From Pseudomonas sp. ANT_J12 (GTDB lineage: Bacteria; Pseudomonadota; Gammaproteobacteria; Pseudomonadales; Pseudomonadaceae), in contig NZ_VOBN01000003.1 of the NCBI RefSeq assembly GCF_008370045.1, positions 186,001 to 250,000 of the forward strand: 64,000 bases of DNA, in the 5' to 3' direction. The notes under the pieces were generated by a model. It saw only the letters and a program-made list of their open reading frames with translations, was not told the origin of the DNA and made no database searches. Position numbers and translations under genes: made by a program. This document shows positions 33,203-41,869 of the stretch, in pieces (position 1 is the stretch's first letter; each line of letters begins with the position of its first letter).

Positions 33203-35680
33203 ATGCGCAACTGCCCAGTCCCTGCTTATCGTCCTTTGTTATTGCCGCTATCCTTCGCGTGCAGCCTGACCTCGTTCAGCCTTGAAGCCGCTGAAACCGG
33301 CGCGCCAACCCTCGACACCGTGGTGGTCACCGGCAACCGTGGTGCCGAGCAACGCACCGTCACTACCAGCCCGACGCCGATTGATGTGGTGACCGGCGAA
33401 CAACTGCGCTCGGTCGGCAAACCGAGCCTGCTGGAAGCCCTGAGCAAATTCATTCCCTCGTTTAACCTGCCGGACCGCGCCGGGTGGGATGCCAGCGGCG
33501 TGGTGCGCTCGGCGACCCTGCGCGGGTTGACCGCGTCCCATGTGTTGGTGCTGGTCAACGGCAAACGCCGCCACACCAGCGCCACGCTGAACATCAATGG
33601 GATCAACAGCGGTGCGGCACCGAGCGATCTGGACCTGATCCCGGTGGCGTCCATCGACCATATCGAAGTGCTGCGCGACGGGGCGGCGGCGCAATATGGT
33701 TCGGATGCGATTTCCGGGGTGATCAACATCATCCTCAAGCAGACCACGGGCGGCAGTTCTGATACGACGCTGGGCCAGGGTTACGACGGCAAGCGCGGCA
33801 CCGGGCAGGAAGCGCTCAATTATGGGTTTCAGGTCGGTGAGGCCGGAGTACTTAACGTGTCCCTCGACACCCGGTATCAGGAGCGCGACAACAAGGCCGG
33901 CAGCAACGGCTACAGCGCTCATTACTACCCGCAGGCCGATGGCTCGCCCGATCCGCGCGAAGCCGATGCCAGCCATCACACCTACAAAGGCTATGGCTTG
34001 CCCCGCAGTCAGTTGGCCGATGCCGGCTACAACCTCGATCTGCCACTCAATGATGCGCTGACGTTGTATTCGTTCTCGACCGTGGCCACCCGCGAGAACA
34101 ACGACGGCCAGAACTTCCGCCTGCCCAGCGGGCGCAACACCATCACCACCGGACCCAATGGCTATCCCGATGGCTACAGCCCTTATTGGCTGGTCAACGA
34201 AACCGATTTCCAGTCGGCTTTCGGTGCCAAGGGCGACAACCTCGGCGGATGGGCCTGGGACCTGAGCAGCACCTACGGGCGCAACTACGCCAAGCAGCGG
34301 ACCTACGACAACCAGAACCCGTCCCTGGGCGAAAACACCCCGAACACATTCACCTCCGGCATTTACATCGCCGACCAGTTGACCAGCAACCTGGACCTGA
34401 AAAAAAGCTACGAAATCGGCCTGGCCAAGCCGATGGATGTGGCCTTTGGTTTCGAGCATCGGCGGGAAAGCTACGAGACCCGCGCCGGGTCCGAAGCTTC
34501 GTATATCGATGGCGGTTACGTGTTCCCGGTCGGCCATCCACGGGCCGGGCAACGTCCGGATCCGGGGGCGCAAGTCACCAATGGGATTACCCCGGAAGAT
34601 GCGCAGAAAGTCAGCCGCAACAGCGTCGCCAGCTACATCGATCTGGGCTTCTACCCGGTTGAACAGTGGTACGTCGGCGTCGCCGGCCGTTACGAACACT
34701 ACAACGAAGGCATCGGCGGCACCCGCAGCGGCAAGCTCAGCACCCGCTATGAGTTCAACCCGGTGTTCTCGGTGCGCGGCAGCGTCAGCAATGGCTTTCG
34801 CGCGCCTTCTTTGGCCAACCAGATTTTTACCGCGCGCTCGACCGGGTTCGACACCATCAATGGTGTCTACCAGTCTTACAACTACGTGATCCTGCCGGTG
34901 GACTCGGCAGGCGCCCAGGCCCTCGGCGCCGAGGCGTTGAAACCTGAACGCTCGACCAACTTCAGCCTCGGCTTCGCCCTGACTCCAAGCGAGGATTTGA
35001 GCCTGACGGTCGACGGTTACGTGATCAACCTGCGTGATCGCCTGGTGCTCAGCGAACGCTTCCAGGGCCCGGGCATCGCCGCCCTGCTCGACGGCATCGG
35101 CGTACCGGCCACGGCGGGCGCGCAGTACTTCACCAACGGCGCCAGCACCCGCACGTCCGGGGTCGATGTGGTGGGCAACTACCGGCAGAACCTCAATCGC
35201 TACGGCACGGTGAAATGGACCGCAGCGCTGAACTACAACCACACCCAGATCCTCAGCGTGAACGACACCCCGGAACAACTGACCGCACTGGGCGGCAATT
35301 TCCAGCTGATGGGTCGCCAGTCCCGGGCGCTGATCACCAAGACCTCGCCGAGCAGCAAGATGATTTTCGCCGCCGACTGGGGCATCAGCGACTTCGACGT
35401 CAACCTGCGGCTGACCCGTTATGGCACGTACACCGAGGTCAACAGTTCGAGCGATCCGAGCCTGGATCGCGAGTACTCGGCCAAATGGATTACCGACCTG
35501 GATGTGGCCTATGCGCTGAGCAAACAACTGACCGTGGCCGTGGGCGCGCAGAACCTGTTCGACAAATACCCCGACCATATCGGTGTGCCCAACTCGTCGT
35601 TCGGCGAAAACTGGGGCAGCTATTCACCGTTCGGTTTCACCGGGGGTTACTACTACACCCGATTGCAGTACGCGTTCTGA
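33203..35680 (+). CDS. TonB-dependent outer-membrane receptor (second)
   Basis: Outer-membrane channel of 825 residues with signal peptide (LLLPLSFACSLTSFSLEA), TonB-box region (LDTVVVTGNRG), plug domain (IEVLRDGAAAQYGSDAISGV near residues 155-175) and a barrel ending in the typical aromatic C-terminus RLQYAF. The GAAAQYGSDAIAGV-type plug identifies a different receptor subgroup from the first receptor, so the two are unlikely to be recent duplicates. It is 36 bases after the RidA gene and is the last gene of the operon. Confidence 0.92.
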   Translation: MRNCPVPAYRPLLLPLSFACSLTSFSLEAAETGAPTLDTVVVTGNRGAEQRTVTTSPTPIDVVTGEQLRSVGKPSLLEALSKFIPSFNLPDRAGWDASGVVRSATLRGLTASHVLVLVNGKRRHTSATLNINGINSGAAPSDLDLIPVASIDHIEVLRDGAAAQYGSDAISGVINIILKQTTGGSSDTTLGQGYDGKRGTGQEALNYGFQVGEAGVLNVSLDTRYQERDNKAGSNGYSAHYYPQADGSPDPREADASHHTYKGYGLPRSQLADAGYNLDLPLNDALTLYSFSTVATRENNDGQNFRLPSGRNTITTGPNGYPDGYSPYWLVNETDFQSAFGAKGDNLGGWAWDLSSTYGRNYAKQRTYDNQNPSLGENTPNTFTSGIYIADQLTSNLDLKKSYEIGLAKPMDVAFGFEHRRESYETRAGSEASYIDGGYVFPVGHPRAGQRPDPGAQVTNGITPEDAQKVSRNSVASYIDLGFYPVEQWYVGVAGRYEHYNEGIGGTRSGKLSTRYEFNPVFSVRGSVSNGFRAPSLANQIFTARSTGFDTINGVYQSYNYVILPVDSAGAQALGAEALKPERSTNFSLGFALTPSEDLSLTVDGYVINLRDRLVLSERFQGPGIAALLDGIGVPATAGAQYFTNGASTRTSGVDVVGNYRQNLNRYGTVKWTAALNYNHTQILSVNDTPEQLTALGGNFQLMGRQSRALITKTSPSSKMIFAADWGISDFDVNLRLTRYGTYTEVNSSSDPSLDREYSAKWITDLDVAYALSKQLTVAVGAQNLFDKYPDHIGVPNSSFGENWGSYSPFGFTGGYYYTRLQYAF

Positions 35681-35693
35681 TGTCAAATCGCGG

Positions 35694-35730
35694 GCAAAAA
35701 AAATCCCAGGCAGCTGATGGACGCCTGGGA
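35694..35730 (-). terminator. terminator between convergent receptor and NDH-2-like genes
   Basis: An 8-bp stem (tcccaggc / gcctggga, loop 11) has a tract of eight or more A on its left side, which is a U tract for minus-strand transcripts from the oxidoreductase gene. It may also slow plus-strand readthrough. Confidence 0.65.
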
Positions 35731-35876
35731 CTTAAAAATGCATAAACCGTGGTGGTGAACGCGGGGCGATATTAACCTACTAAAATACTTTGAAACAATA
35801 TAATTCTGCGCACTGTTCGGTTAATTAACGTCGTAAGCCCTTATATATCAACACTATTTGTGCGGACTTGCGGACC

Positions 35877-37079
35877 TCACGCAATTGGAATCAACGGATC
35901 GGCGGCAGCCCAAGCGGTCTCGCGATTGGCGGCTGGCGGGTAAATCCACACGGTATTGATCTGCGTCTTGAGCGCCTTGCCTTCCTGTTTCACCAGTTTG
36001 ACCTGGCGATCCCAACCTTCGGTGTAGACCGCGCCCCAGGCGCCCAGGTCCAGGCACGTCACGTACTTGGGCTGGCTGTACGGCGTCGGGTCCACACCCA
36101 ACATCTGCGCGGCCACGTTGTTACCGGCATGACGGCCGAGGACGATCGCGTGCTGGCAGGTCATCAGCGCGTGGTTGCCGATGTCGTCGCTTGCGGCGTA
36201 GGCCACGTCGCCCGTGGCGAAGATATCGTCCTGACCGATGACTTGCAGGTGGGCGTCCACGTGCAGGCGGCCAAGGTGATCGCGTTCAGCCGGGATTTGC
36301 TCGGTCAGGGAGCTGGCGCGCACGCCGGTGGTCCAGATCACGGTGTTGGCTTCGATGCGTTGACCGTCGGCCAGGGTCACACCGTTTTGATCGACTGATA
36401 CCACCGACGACTTCAGCTGCCATTTAACGCCCAACACAGTGCTCGCCTCGGCGATGGACTGGCTGATTTCAGCGCCCATGGACGCGCCGACCTTCTCACC
36501 GCGATCAACGATGATCACGTTGATGTTGGCGTTATCGCCCAGGATGGCTCTCAGGCGAGCGGGCATTTCGGTCGCAGTTTCAATTCCGGTGAAGCCGCCG
36601 CCGGCGACAACGACGGTGTTGCGGGCTTTGCTTTCTGGCTGATTGGCCAGGGATTTGAGGTGGTTTTCCAGGCGTACGGCTTGTTCGATCTGGTCCACGT
36701 CGAACGCGTACTCGATCACACCGGGGGTGTTCGGTGAAGCGAGACGGCTGCCAGTGGCCAGAACGAGTTTGTCGTAGCTGATTACCTGTCTGGCACCCGA
36801 CGCATCGAGATAACCGACACGTTTTTGCTCGACATCGATGGTGTCAGCAGCGCCCTGGACGAACTTCACACCCACCGCATCGAACAGCTCGCCAATCGGC
36901 GCGGCCAGTTGATGGGCATTCGGTTCGTAGAAGCGCGGACGCACCCGCAGCTCGGCCTGAGGCGCCAGGACAGTGACTTCAACGCGGTCGTGCCCATGGA
37001 TATCGAACAAACGCGTGGCGCTCAACGCCGTCCACATGCCGCCAAAACCTGCGCCAATGACCAGAATCTGTTGTTTCAT
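35877..37079 (-). CDS. NDH-2-like NAD(P)H/FAD-dependent oxidoreductase
   Basis: A 400-residue two-dinucleotide-binding flavoprotein related to type II NADH dehydrogenases. The FAD motif GAGFGG is at residues 8-13, the NAD(P)H motif VVVAGGGFTGIETATEM near 157-173, and the second FAD motif (IFATGDVAYA) near 290. NDH-2 enzymes oxidise NADH without pumping protons. This one has no clear C-terminal membrane helix, so a soluble oxidoreductase role is equally possible. It is divergent from an Rrf2 regulator that may control it. Confidence 0.88.
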   Translation of the reverse strand: MKQQILVIGAGFGGMWTALSATRLFDIHGHDRVEVTVLAPQAELRVRPRFYEPNAHQLAAPIGELFDAVGVKFVQGAADTIDVEQKRVGYLDASGARQVISYDKLVLATGSRLASPNTPGVIEYAFDVDQIEQAVRLENHLKSLANQPESKARNTVVVAGGGFTGIETATEMPARLRAILGDNANINVIIVDRGEKVGASMGAEISQSIAEASTVLGVKWQLKSSVVSVDQNGVTLADGQRIEANTVIWTTGVRASSLTEQIPAERDHLGRLHVDAHLQVIGQDDIFATGDVAYAASDDIGNHALMTCQHAIVLGRHAGNNVAAQMLGVDPTPYSQPKYVTCLDLGAWGAVYTEGWDRQVKLVKQEGKALKTQINTVWIYPPAANRETAWAAADPLIPIA

Positions 37080-37202
37080 TTTTTAGCTCCGAGTGGAAAA
37101 CCAGATGATGAATGTTTTCAGGGGTCATGACGGCTGCCCGACCGAATAACTACGACTCTATTGGTCGCCTTTAATCCAAACAAGTCAACATTACTGATCA
37201 TT

Positions 37203-37223
37203 CCAATCGGTTTATCAGATTGG
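37203..37223. promoter_or_regulatory. inverted repeat in the oxidoreductase / Rrf2 intergenic region
   Basis: Arms ccaatc and gattgg are separated by nine bases, between the two divergent genes. It is a possible operator; the evidence is symmetry and position only. Confidence 0.3.
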
Positions 37224-37322
37224 TTTTAAAAACCCGTCTGGGCCGAGCCTTACTGATCAGCCCATCCCTAACCCAATAAATAAAGAAGCCGCGACGCGCG
37301 TTGCCGCCCTCCTGAACCGCTG

Positions 37323-37344
37323 CTAATATTTGCGACAATATTAG
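37323..37344. promoter_or_regulatory. candidate Rrf2 autoregulatory operator
   Basis: A perfect inverted repeat, ctaatatt - 6 bases - aatattag, ends 12 bases before the Rrf2 start codon and just before its CGGAG ribosome-binding site. A protein bound here would block transcription, as expected for Rrf2-family autorepression. No second copy was found close to the oxidoreductase gene. Confidence 0.6.
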
Positions 37345-37356
37345 TCGGAGATCACT

Positions 37357-37914
37357 ATGTCTCTTTACAGCGCAGGCGTTGAGTACGGCATTCATTGCCT
37401 GCTTTTTCTGGTGGGTAATGGCGGCGACTCCCGCGAGGCGAGCGTGCGCGACCTCGCGGAGCTGCAAGGCGTGCCGCTGGATTATCTGGCGAAAATCTTC
37501 ACCAAACTGGCCAAGGCCAAACTGGTGGTGGCCACTGAAGGCGTGCGCGGTGGTTTCAAACTGGCCCGGCCTTCCGATGAAATCACCCTGTTGGACATCG
37601 TCAACGCCATCGACGGCCAGAAGCTGATCTTCGATTGCCGTGAGATTCGTGGCCGTTGCGCTTTGTTCGAAGGCGCGCCGCCGGCCTGGGCGCTGGACGG
37701 CGGCTGTGCGGTGCATGGGGCGATGATGACCGCGCAGAAACGCATGGAAGACGCCCTCGCCCAGACCGCCCTGATTGATTTGGCGAGAAAGGTCGGACGC
37801 AAGGCCCCGCCGGAGTTTTCCGGTCAGGTGGATGAATGGCTGACAGATCGTCGCGAGAAGAAAAGCGGTGCAGGCTCAGAGCAAAGCATTGCGGTGACCG
37901 ACATCACCGACTAG
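37357..37914 (+). CDS. Rrf2-family transcriptional regulator with cluster-binding cysteines
   Basis: A 185-residue winged-helix regulator. The N-terminal DNA-binding domain reads YGIHCLLFLVGNGGD ... LAELQGVPLDYLAKIFTKLA (residues 7-45). A Cys trio (FDCREIRGRCALF, then GGCAVH, residues about 90-118) matches the [2Fe-2S]-binding loop of IscR/NsrR-type members, so it may sense redox state, iron or nitric oxide. It is divergent from the NDH-2-like gene and has a palindrome right before its start. Confidence 0.88.
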   Translation: MSLYSAGVEYGIHCLLFLVGNGGDSREASVRDLAELQGVPLDYLAKIFTKLAKAKLVVATEGVRGGFKLARPSDEITLLDIVNAIDGQKLIFDCREIRGRCALFEGAPPAWALDGGCAVHGAMMTAQKRMEDALAQTALIDLARKVGRKAPPEFSGQVDEWLTDRREKKSGAGSEQSIAVTDITD

Positions 37915-37930
37915 CCAGCACCACAAAAAA

Positions 37931-37958
37931 GCCGAAGCCGGAATAATCCGGCTTCGGC
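37931..37958. terminator. bidirectional terminator
   Basis: A perfect 12-bp stem gccgaagccgga / tccggcttcggc with ATAA loop is preceded by six A and followed by TTTCTT. It lies between the convergent Rrf2 gene and a lipoprotein gene. Confidence 0.93.
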
Positions 37959-37982
37959 TTTCTTCAAAATCGATACCCAGTC

Positions 37983-38318
37983 TTACAGACAGTCACGCAC
38001 CGCTTGGCGCATCGCCGCCGATTTCGCCCACGGCGGCCCTTGGTACAGCGACACCCGGCTGCCGTCCTTCGATTTCACGATATCCAGAATCTCGTCCGCC
38101 GTGATGATGCTTGGCGCGGTCAGGCGATAGCCGTTGGAAATGGCCATTTGTTTGGTCTTGGGAATCTGCACTTGCCACAACGGCAGCACGCACGCGACGT
38201 AGTCTTTCGGCGGCTTGGCGCTGTATTTGCTGACATTGGGCTCGCCCGGCACCAGGGATGCGGGTAATGAACAGCCCGCCAACATCGCCACCGCGACCCC
38301 CGCCATCAACATCCGCAT
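37983..38318 (-). CDS. small putative lipoprotein
   Basis: A 111-residue protein with a lipoprotein signal peptide and lipobox (MLAGC, Cys at 16) followed by SLPASLVPGEP. The mature part contains two further Cys (VACVLPLW and the C-terminal RDCL) that could form a disulfide. No domain is recognised. It stands alone behind a strong terminator and is probably envelope-located. Confidence 0.75.
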   Translation of the reverse strand: MRMLMAGVAVAMLAGCSLPASLVPGEPNVSKYSAKPPKDYVACVLPLWQVQIPKTKQMAISNGYRLTAPSIITADEILDIVKSKDGSRVSLYQGPPWAKSAAMRQAVRDCL

Positions 38319-38485
38319 ACCGCTTCCTCATCCCGAAAAACGGCGAATGTAGCGCGTAGCCGCCCAGACTTCCAGCGAACGATTGGCGAAAGCGACAGAA
38401 CCGACGTGCGCCCTTACGAACGGAACGCCCCACCGGGTAAACGCGACTAATCTTTCGGAGTGGGATTTTGCAGGAGGTCATCATT

Positions 38486-38713
38486 TTGCTAAACGAACTC
38501 GAGAAAGCATTGCATCGCGACTTGCAAAGTGTGGAGTCGAATCTGCGCTGGTCGGCGGTCGAACTTTTGCGCCTGGCTGAACAGTTTCGCCAGGCTGGCA
38601 ATGAAGTGGATGCCCAGGTAGCCCTGAGGCTGCGGGAGGTGCTCCAGGGGGATGAAGAACGGCTGAAGAGCTACGCCGAGGAAGTGAAGGCGCGGCATAT
38701 CCGCCGACCGTAA
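38486..38713 (+). CDS. small hypothetical protein, helical
   Basis: A 75-residue charged protein, LNELEKALHRDLQSVESNLR at its start, predicted to be almost wholly alpha-helical with coiled-coil character. The start is most likely the TTG at 38486, placed 9 bases after a strong CAGGAGG; an in-frame TTG six codons upstream would overlap that site. It is 22 bases ahead of osmE and may be cotranscribed with it. The function is unknown. Confidence 0.65.
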   Translation: MLNELEKALHRDLQSVESNLRWSAVELLRLAEQFRQAGNEVDAQVALRLREVLQGDEERLKSYAEEVKARHIRRP

Positions 38714-38735
38714 GCTCACTCACCGGAGCACTGCC

Positions 38736-39107
38736 ATGAACAAGCCCCTGTTCGCCTTGGTCGCCGTACTGGCGGCATCGGGCGGTTGCAGCACCGATTC
38801 ACACGTCTATCGCAATCAGCCGCTGGTGGCCAAAGTCGAAAGCGGCATGAGCAAGGATCAAGTCGAGCAGATCGGCGGCAAGCCCCTGGCCGTCACCGAT
38901 CGCACGGTGGAGCCCGGCAGCTGTTATGACTACAAGCTGGTTCAGGAAGGCCGCCAGCAACCCTACAACGTCAGTTTCAATGGCGCGGGCAAGGTGGATC
39001 ACACCAGTTTCATGAGCTGCGCGGAATGGAGTAACGCCCAACGCAGAGCCCGGGAACCCTCTCACTCCTCAAGCGGAATGGGGGGCATGGGCGGCAGCGG
39101 CTACTAG
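38736..39107 (+). CDS. osmE: osmotically inducible lipoprotein OsmE
   Basis: Envelope lipoprotein of 123 residues of the SmpA/OmlA-like OsmE family. It has a signal peptide with a lipobox-like end (ASGGC), then YRNQPLVAKVESGMSKDQV and IGGKP, which are the recognisable OsmE motifs. The C-terminus is Gly/Ser-rich (SSSGMGGMGGSGY), an extension not found in the short E. coli protein. OsmE is induced by osmotic stress in enterobacteria; induction here is assumed, not seen. Confidence 0.85.
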   Translation: MNKPLFALVAVLAASGGCSTDSHVYRNQPLVAKVESGMSKDQVEQIGGKPLAVTDRTVEPGSCYDYKLVQEGRQQPYNVSFNGAGKVDHTSFMSCAEWSNAQRRAREPSHSSSGMGGMGGSGY

Positions 39108-39123
39108 CCGAGCGCCAATAAAA

Positions 39124-39146
39124 AGCCCCGGGGGCAGGCCGGGGCT
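39124..39146. terminator. terminator after osmE
   Basis: An 8-bp stem (agccccgg / ccggggct) with a 7-base loop lies between osmE and an opposing small gene. A run of A precedes it, which favours termination of the minus-strand gene; it may serve both. Confidence 0.7.
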
Positions 39147-39159
39147 ACACACACGTCGA

Positions 39160-39351
39160 CTACTGGTCAGGCGCCGGCCGTCTCGTCCGCGCCTTATAGG
39201 TTGGCAGAGACGCCGCGAAAGCCAGTGCCTCTTCACGGCTGGCGAAGGCGGCCAAACGGTCACCTTTGGTGCAGACCCGCCATGGGCCATGATTGACGCT
39301 GAGGACGTCGTAACCGTTCATGTGCATCTTGGTCAGCATCTCAATGCTCAT
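39160..39351 (-). CDS. small hypothetical protein
   Basis: A 63-residue cytoplasmic protein. The start at 39351 follows AAGGAGG at 5 bases; a GTG two codons upstream is inside that site. The middle (GPWRVCTKGDRLAAFASREE) looks like the short beta-beta-alpha fold of DUF2188-type mini-proteins, with a Lys/Arg-rich C-terminus. It is a single gene between terminator and Nudix gene. The function is unknown. Confidence 0.7.
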   Translation of the reverse strand: MSIEMLTKMHMNGYDVLSVNHGPWRVCTKGDRLAAFASREEALAFAASLPTYKARTRRPAPDQ

Positions 39352-39563
39352 AGTCACCTCCTTATTGGGCAGTGAACATCCACGATTGACGTGCCTACCC
39401 TACACCCGCTCCCTGCCCAGGTGCCGACCAGACGTCGCGACGTTTGGTGGCACTTTCCCCTTGCATGACCACTCCAACCCTTCAAGCCGCCGGAATACCG
39501 GGCCTCGGCTCGAATATTGCATTTTTGTGACTGTTTTATGACAAACGGGCAATCAGGTAACAC

Positions 39564-39926
39564 ATGAAAGTACGCGCCACCGTGATATGCGAACAAGACC
39601 GACACGTCCTCCTGGTACGCAAGCCCCGGTGTCGCTGGATTTTGCCCGGCGGCAAGGTCGAGCCGGGCGAAACCAGAGCCGACGCGGCCATCCGCGAACT
39701 GGCGGAAGAAACCGGGCTGAGGGTCGACGGCATGCTGTACCTGATGGAGGTGGAAGATGGCGGCACCCGACACCACGTCTATGAAGCATCAGTGGTCAAC
39801 CTCGACAACGCCCGGCCACAAAACGAGATCATCGATTGCATGTGGCATCCGCTGGACGCCATCCACAACCTGAAAATCAGCGACGCCACGCTGCGGATCG
39901 TCAAGGCGTTTCAGCGGCGCTTATAA
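39564..39926 (+). CDS. Nudix hydrolase
   Basis: A 120-residue enzyme that hydrolyses a nucleoside diphosphate linked to another moiety. The complete Nudix box (G-x5-E-x7-REUxEExGU) runs from the Gly pair in GGKVEPGE to REL and EETGL, residues about 31-54. It is close to the MutT/DIPP size class, but the substrate is not predictable. It is convergent with benD and separated from it by 8 bases. Confidence 0.9.
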   Translation: MKVRATVICEQDRHVLLVRKPRCRWILPGGKVEPGETRADAAIRELAEETGLRVDGMLYLMEVEDGGTRHHVYEASVVNLDNARPQNEIIDCMWHPLDAIHNLKISDATLRIVKAFQRRL

Positions 39927-39934
39927 GGCTGGCC

Positions 39935-40708
39935 TCAGCCCTGATCGCCACCGCCCACCGGCATAATCATGCCGGTGATATAGGAAGCCTCGTCGCTGGC
40001 CAGGAACAAGATAGCGCTGGCCTGCTCATCCAGCGTGCCGTAGCGCTTCATCCAACTGCTGTCGAGGGTTTGCTCGACAATCTGCTGATACCAGACCTTT
40101 TCCTGCGCGCTTTGCCCGGCATTGTTACGCGGGATCACCCGTGGCGGTGCCTCAGTGCCGCCCGGTGCCGTGGCATTGACCCGGACCCCGCGACCGGCGG
40201 TTTCGAATGCCAGGCACGCCGTCAGCGCATTGACCCCGCCTTTCGCTGCGCCATACGGCACTCGATTGACGCTGCGGGTAGCAATGGACGAAACATTGAC
40301 GATGGCCCCACGGCCTTGCTCCAGCATGAACGGCAGCGCGGCATGGCAACACCACAGCGTCGGGAACAGCGAGCGACGCACTTCAGCTTCGATCTGTTGC
40401 ACTTCGTAATGTTCGAAGGGCTTGGTCCAGATCGTCCCGCCGACGTTATTGACCAGCACATCCAGACGGCCAAAGCGCTCGACGGCGGTTTTCATCACTC
40501 GGCTGCATTCGCTGTAATCCTCAAGGTCGGCGGTCAGCGCAAGTACCTGGCTGCCTTGCCCCAGTTGCAGTTGTAACTCGAAAACCAGCTCGGAGCGATC
40601 AACCAGAATCAACCGCGCGCCCTCCGCCGCCATACGCTCAGCGACACGCCGTCCAATGCCTTGGGCAGCCCCGGTAATCAACACGATTTTTTCGTGAAAT
40701 CTGTTCAT
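39935..40708 (-). CDS. benD: benzoate cis-diol dehydrogenase BenD
   Basis: NAD-dependent short-chain dehydrogenase of 257 residues that converts 1,6-dihydroxycyclohexa-2,4-diene-1-carboxylate to catechol with loss of carbon dioxide. It shows the Rossmann motif ITGAAQGIG (residues 11-19), NNVGG, the catalytic Ser of VNVSSIA and Tyr-x3-Lys in VPYGAAKGG. The start at 40708 follows GAGG. It is the last gene of benABCD but is separated from benC by a 137-base gap filled by a repeat, which is unusual. Confidence 0.93.
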   Translation of the reverse strand: MNRFHEKIVLITGAAQGIGRRVAERMAAEGARLILVDRSELVFELQLQLGQGSQVLALTADLEDYSECSRVMKTAVERFGRLDVLVNNVGGTIWTKPFEHYEVQQIEAEVRRSLFPTLWCCHAALPFMLEQGRGAIVNVSSIATRSVNRVPYGAAKGGVNALTACLAFETAGRGVRVNATAPGGTEAPPRVIPRNNAGQSAQEKVWYQQIVEQTLDSSWMKRYGTLDEQASAILFLASDEASYITGMIMPVGGGDQG

Positions 40709-40735
40709 ACACACCTCATGACAACCCCCTCTCCC

Positions 40736-40828
40736 GCAGGAGCTGCCGAAGGCTGCGATCTTTTGACATTGCTTTTTAAGATCAGGACCAAAAGATCACA
40801 GACTTCGGCGACTCCTACGGGGGGGGGG
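40736..40828. repeat. imperfect inverted repeat with a G10 tract between benC and benD
   Basis: Arms gcaggagctgccgaaggctg... (40736-40765) and ...acttcggcgactcctac (40789-40818) pair imperfectly, and a run of ten G (40819-40828) follows. The same repeat family occurs at 54675-54738. It could form an intercistronic hairpin that lowers benD expression. Confidence 0.75.
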
Positions 40829-40845
40829 CGGCGCCGTAGAAAATT

Positions 40846-41859
40846 TTATGCCGCGCTGGCAGCAAACTTCTCGTAGTAGAAATTCGCCGGGGCGATCCCT
40901 CGTTCGCGAATGTAGTGGCTGACCGCCTCGACCATCGGCGGCGGGCCGCACAGGTAAACGTCGACATCGCCGTCGTTCAGATGCCGCGGCTCGATGTGCT
41001 GGGTCACATAGCCCTTGAGCGGATGCTGGCTGTCGGGGTTGGCCACGCAGGCGCTGAAGCTGAAATTCGGGATGCGCGCGGCGAAGGCTTCCAGCCGATC
41101 GAGCTCCACCAGGTCGAAGTCGTTGGTCACGCCGTAGATCAGATGCAGCGGTTGCTCGCTACCCTGCTCGGCGATTTTTTCCAGCATCGCGGTGAACGGT
41201 GCCAAACCGGTGCCACCGGCCAGCAACAACAGCGGACGGCGGATATCCCTTAGGTAGAAACTGCCCAGCGGTCCAGCCAGGGTCATGCTGTCGCCGGCCT
41301 TGGCCATGCCGGTGAGGAAGCTGCTCATCAGGCCGCCGGGCACGTTGCGAATCAGGAAACTGACCTCGCCATCGCGCTGCAACGAGCTGAAGGAATACGC
41401 ACGGGTCTGCTCGCTGCCGGGAACCCCAAGGTTCACGTATTGCCCTGGCAGGAAAGCGAGTTTGCTGAGGGCCTCACCTTTGATCGACAGCGCAATGGTG
41501 CTGTCGGACAACTGCCGAACAGCGCTGATGGTCGCTTCAAAACTGGCCTGGCGGGTACGGCACACGTCCGAGGAAACCGGGACCCGCACCACGCAATCGC
41601 TCTGGGCGCGCATCTGGCAGGTCAGGACAAAACCTTGTTCGGCTTCGTCCGCGCTGAGGGCGTCTTCGATGTACTCCTCGCCCAGGTCGTAACGCCCGGC
41701 CTCGGCAAAACATTTGCAGGTGCCGCAGGCGCCGTCGCGGCAGTCCAGCGGAATATTGATGCCCTGGCGGTACGCGGCATCGGCCACGGTTTCGCCAGGG
41801 TTGGCGTCGATGAAACGGGTGACGCCGTCTTCGAAATTGAATGCAATGGAATGCGTCAT
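40846..41859 (-). CDS. benC: benzoate 1,2-dioxygenase electron-transfer component BenC
   Basis: Reductase of 337 residues that passes electrons from NADH to the BenAB oxygenase. An N-terminal plant-type ferredoxin domain has CRDGACGTCKCF and a distant Cys (VLTCQM). An FAD domain (RAYSFSS) and an NAD-binding domain (LLAGGTGLAPF, CGPPPMVE) follow. The start at 41859 gives the family N-terminus THSIAFNFEDGV; the open frame runs 10 codons further. It lies 10 bases after benB. Confidence 0.95.
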   Translation of the reverse strand: MTHSIAFNFEDGVTRFIDANPGETVADAAYRQGINIPLDCRDGACGTCKCFAEAGRYDLGEEYIEDALSADEAEQGFVLTCQMRAQSDCVVRVPVSSDVCRTRQASFEATISAVRQLSDSTIALSIKGEALSKLAFLPGQYVNLGVPGSEQTRAYSFSSLQRDGEVSFLIRNVPGGLMSSFLTGMAKAGDSMTLAGPLGSFYLRDIRRPLLLLAGGTGLAPFTAMLEKIAEQGSEQPLHLIYGVTNDFDLVELDRLEAFAARIPNFSFSACVANPDSQHPLKGYVTQHIEPRHLNDGDVDVYLCGPPPMVEAVSHYIRERGIAPANFYYEKFAASAA

Positions 41860-41869
41860 GACGGTCGCC

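Noticed and set aside
33248..35578. An open frame of 776 codons on the minus strand opposite the second TonB receptor
   Set aside because: The plus-strand translation has a signal peptide, plug and barrel motifs. The antisense frame has no recognisable motif or start signal.
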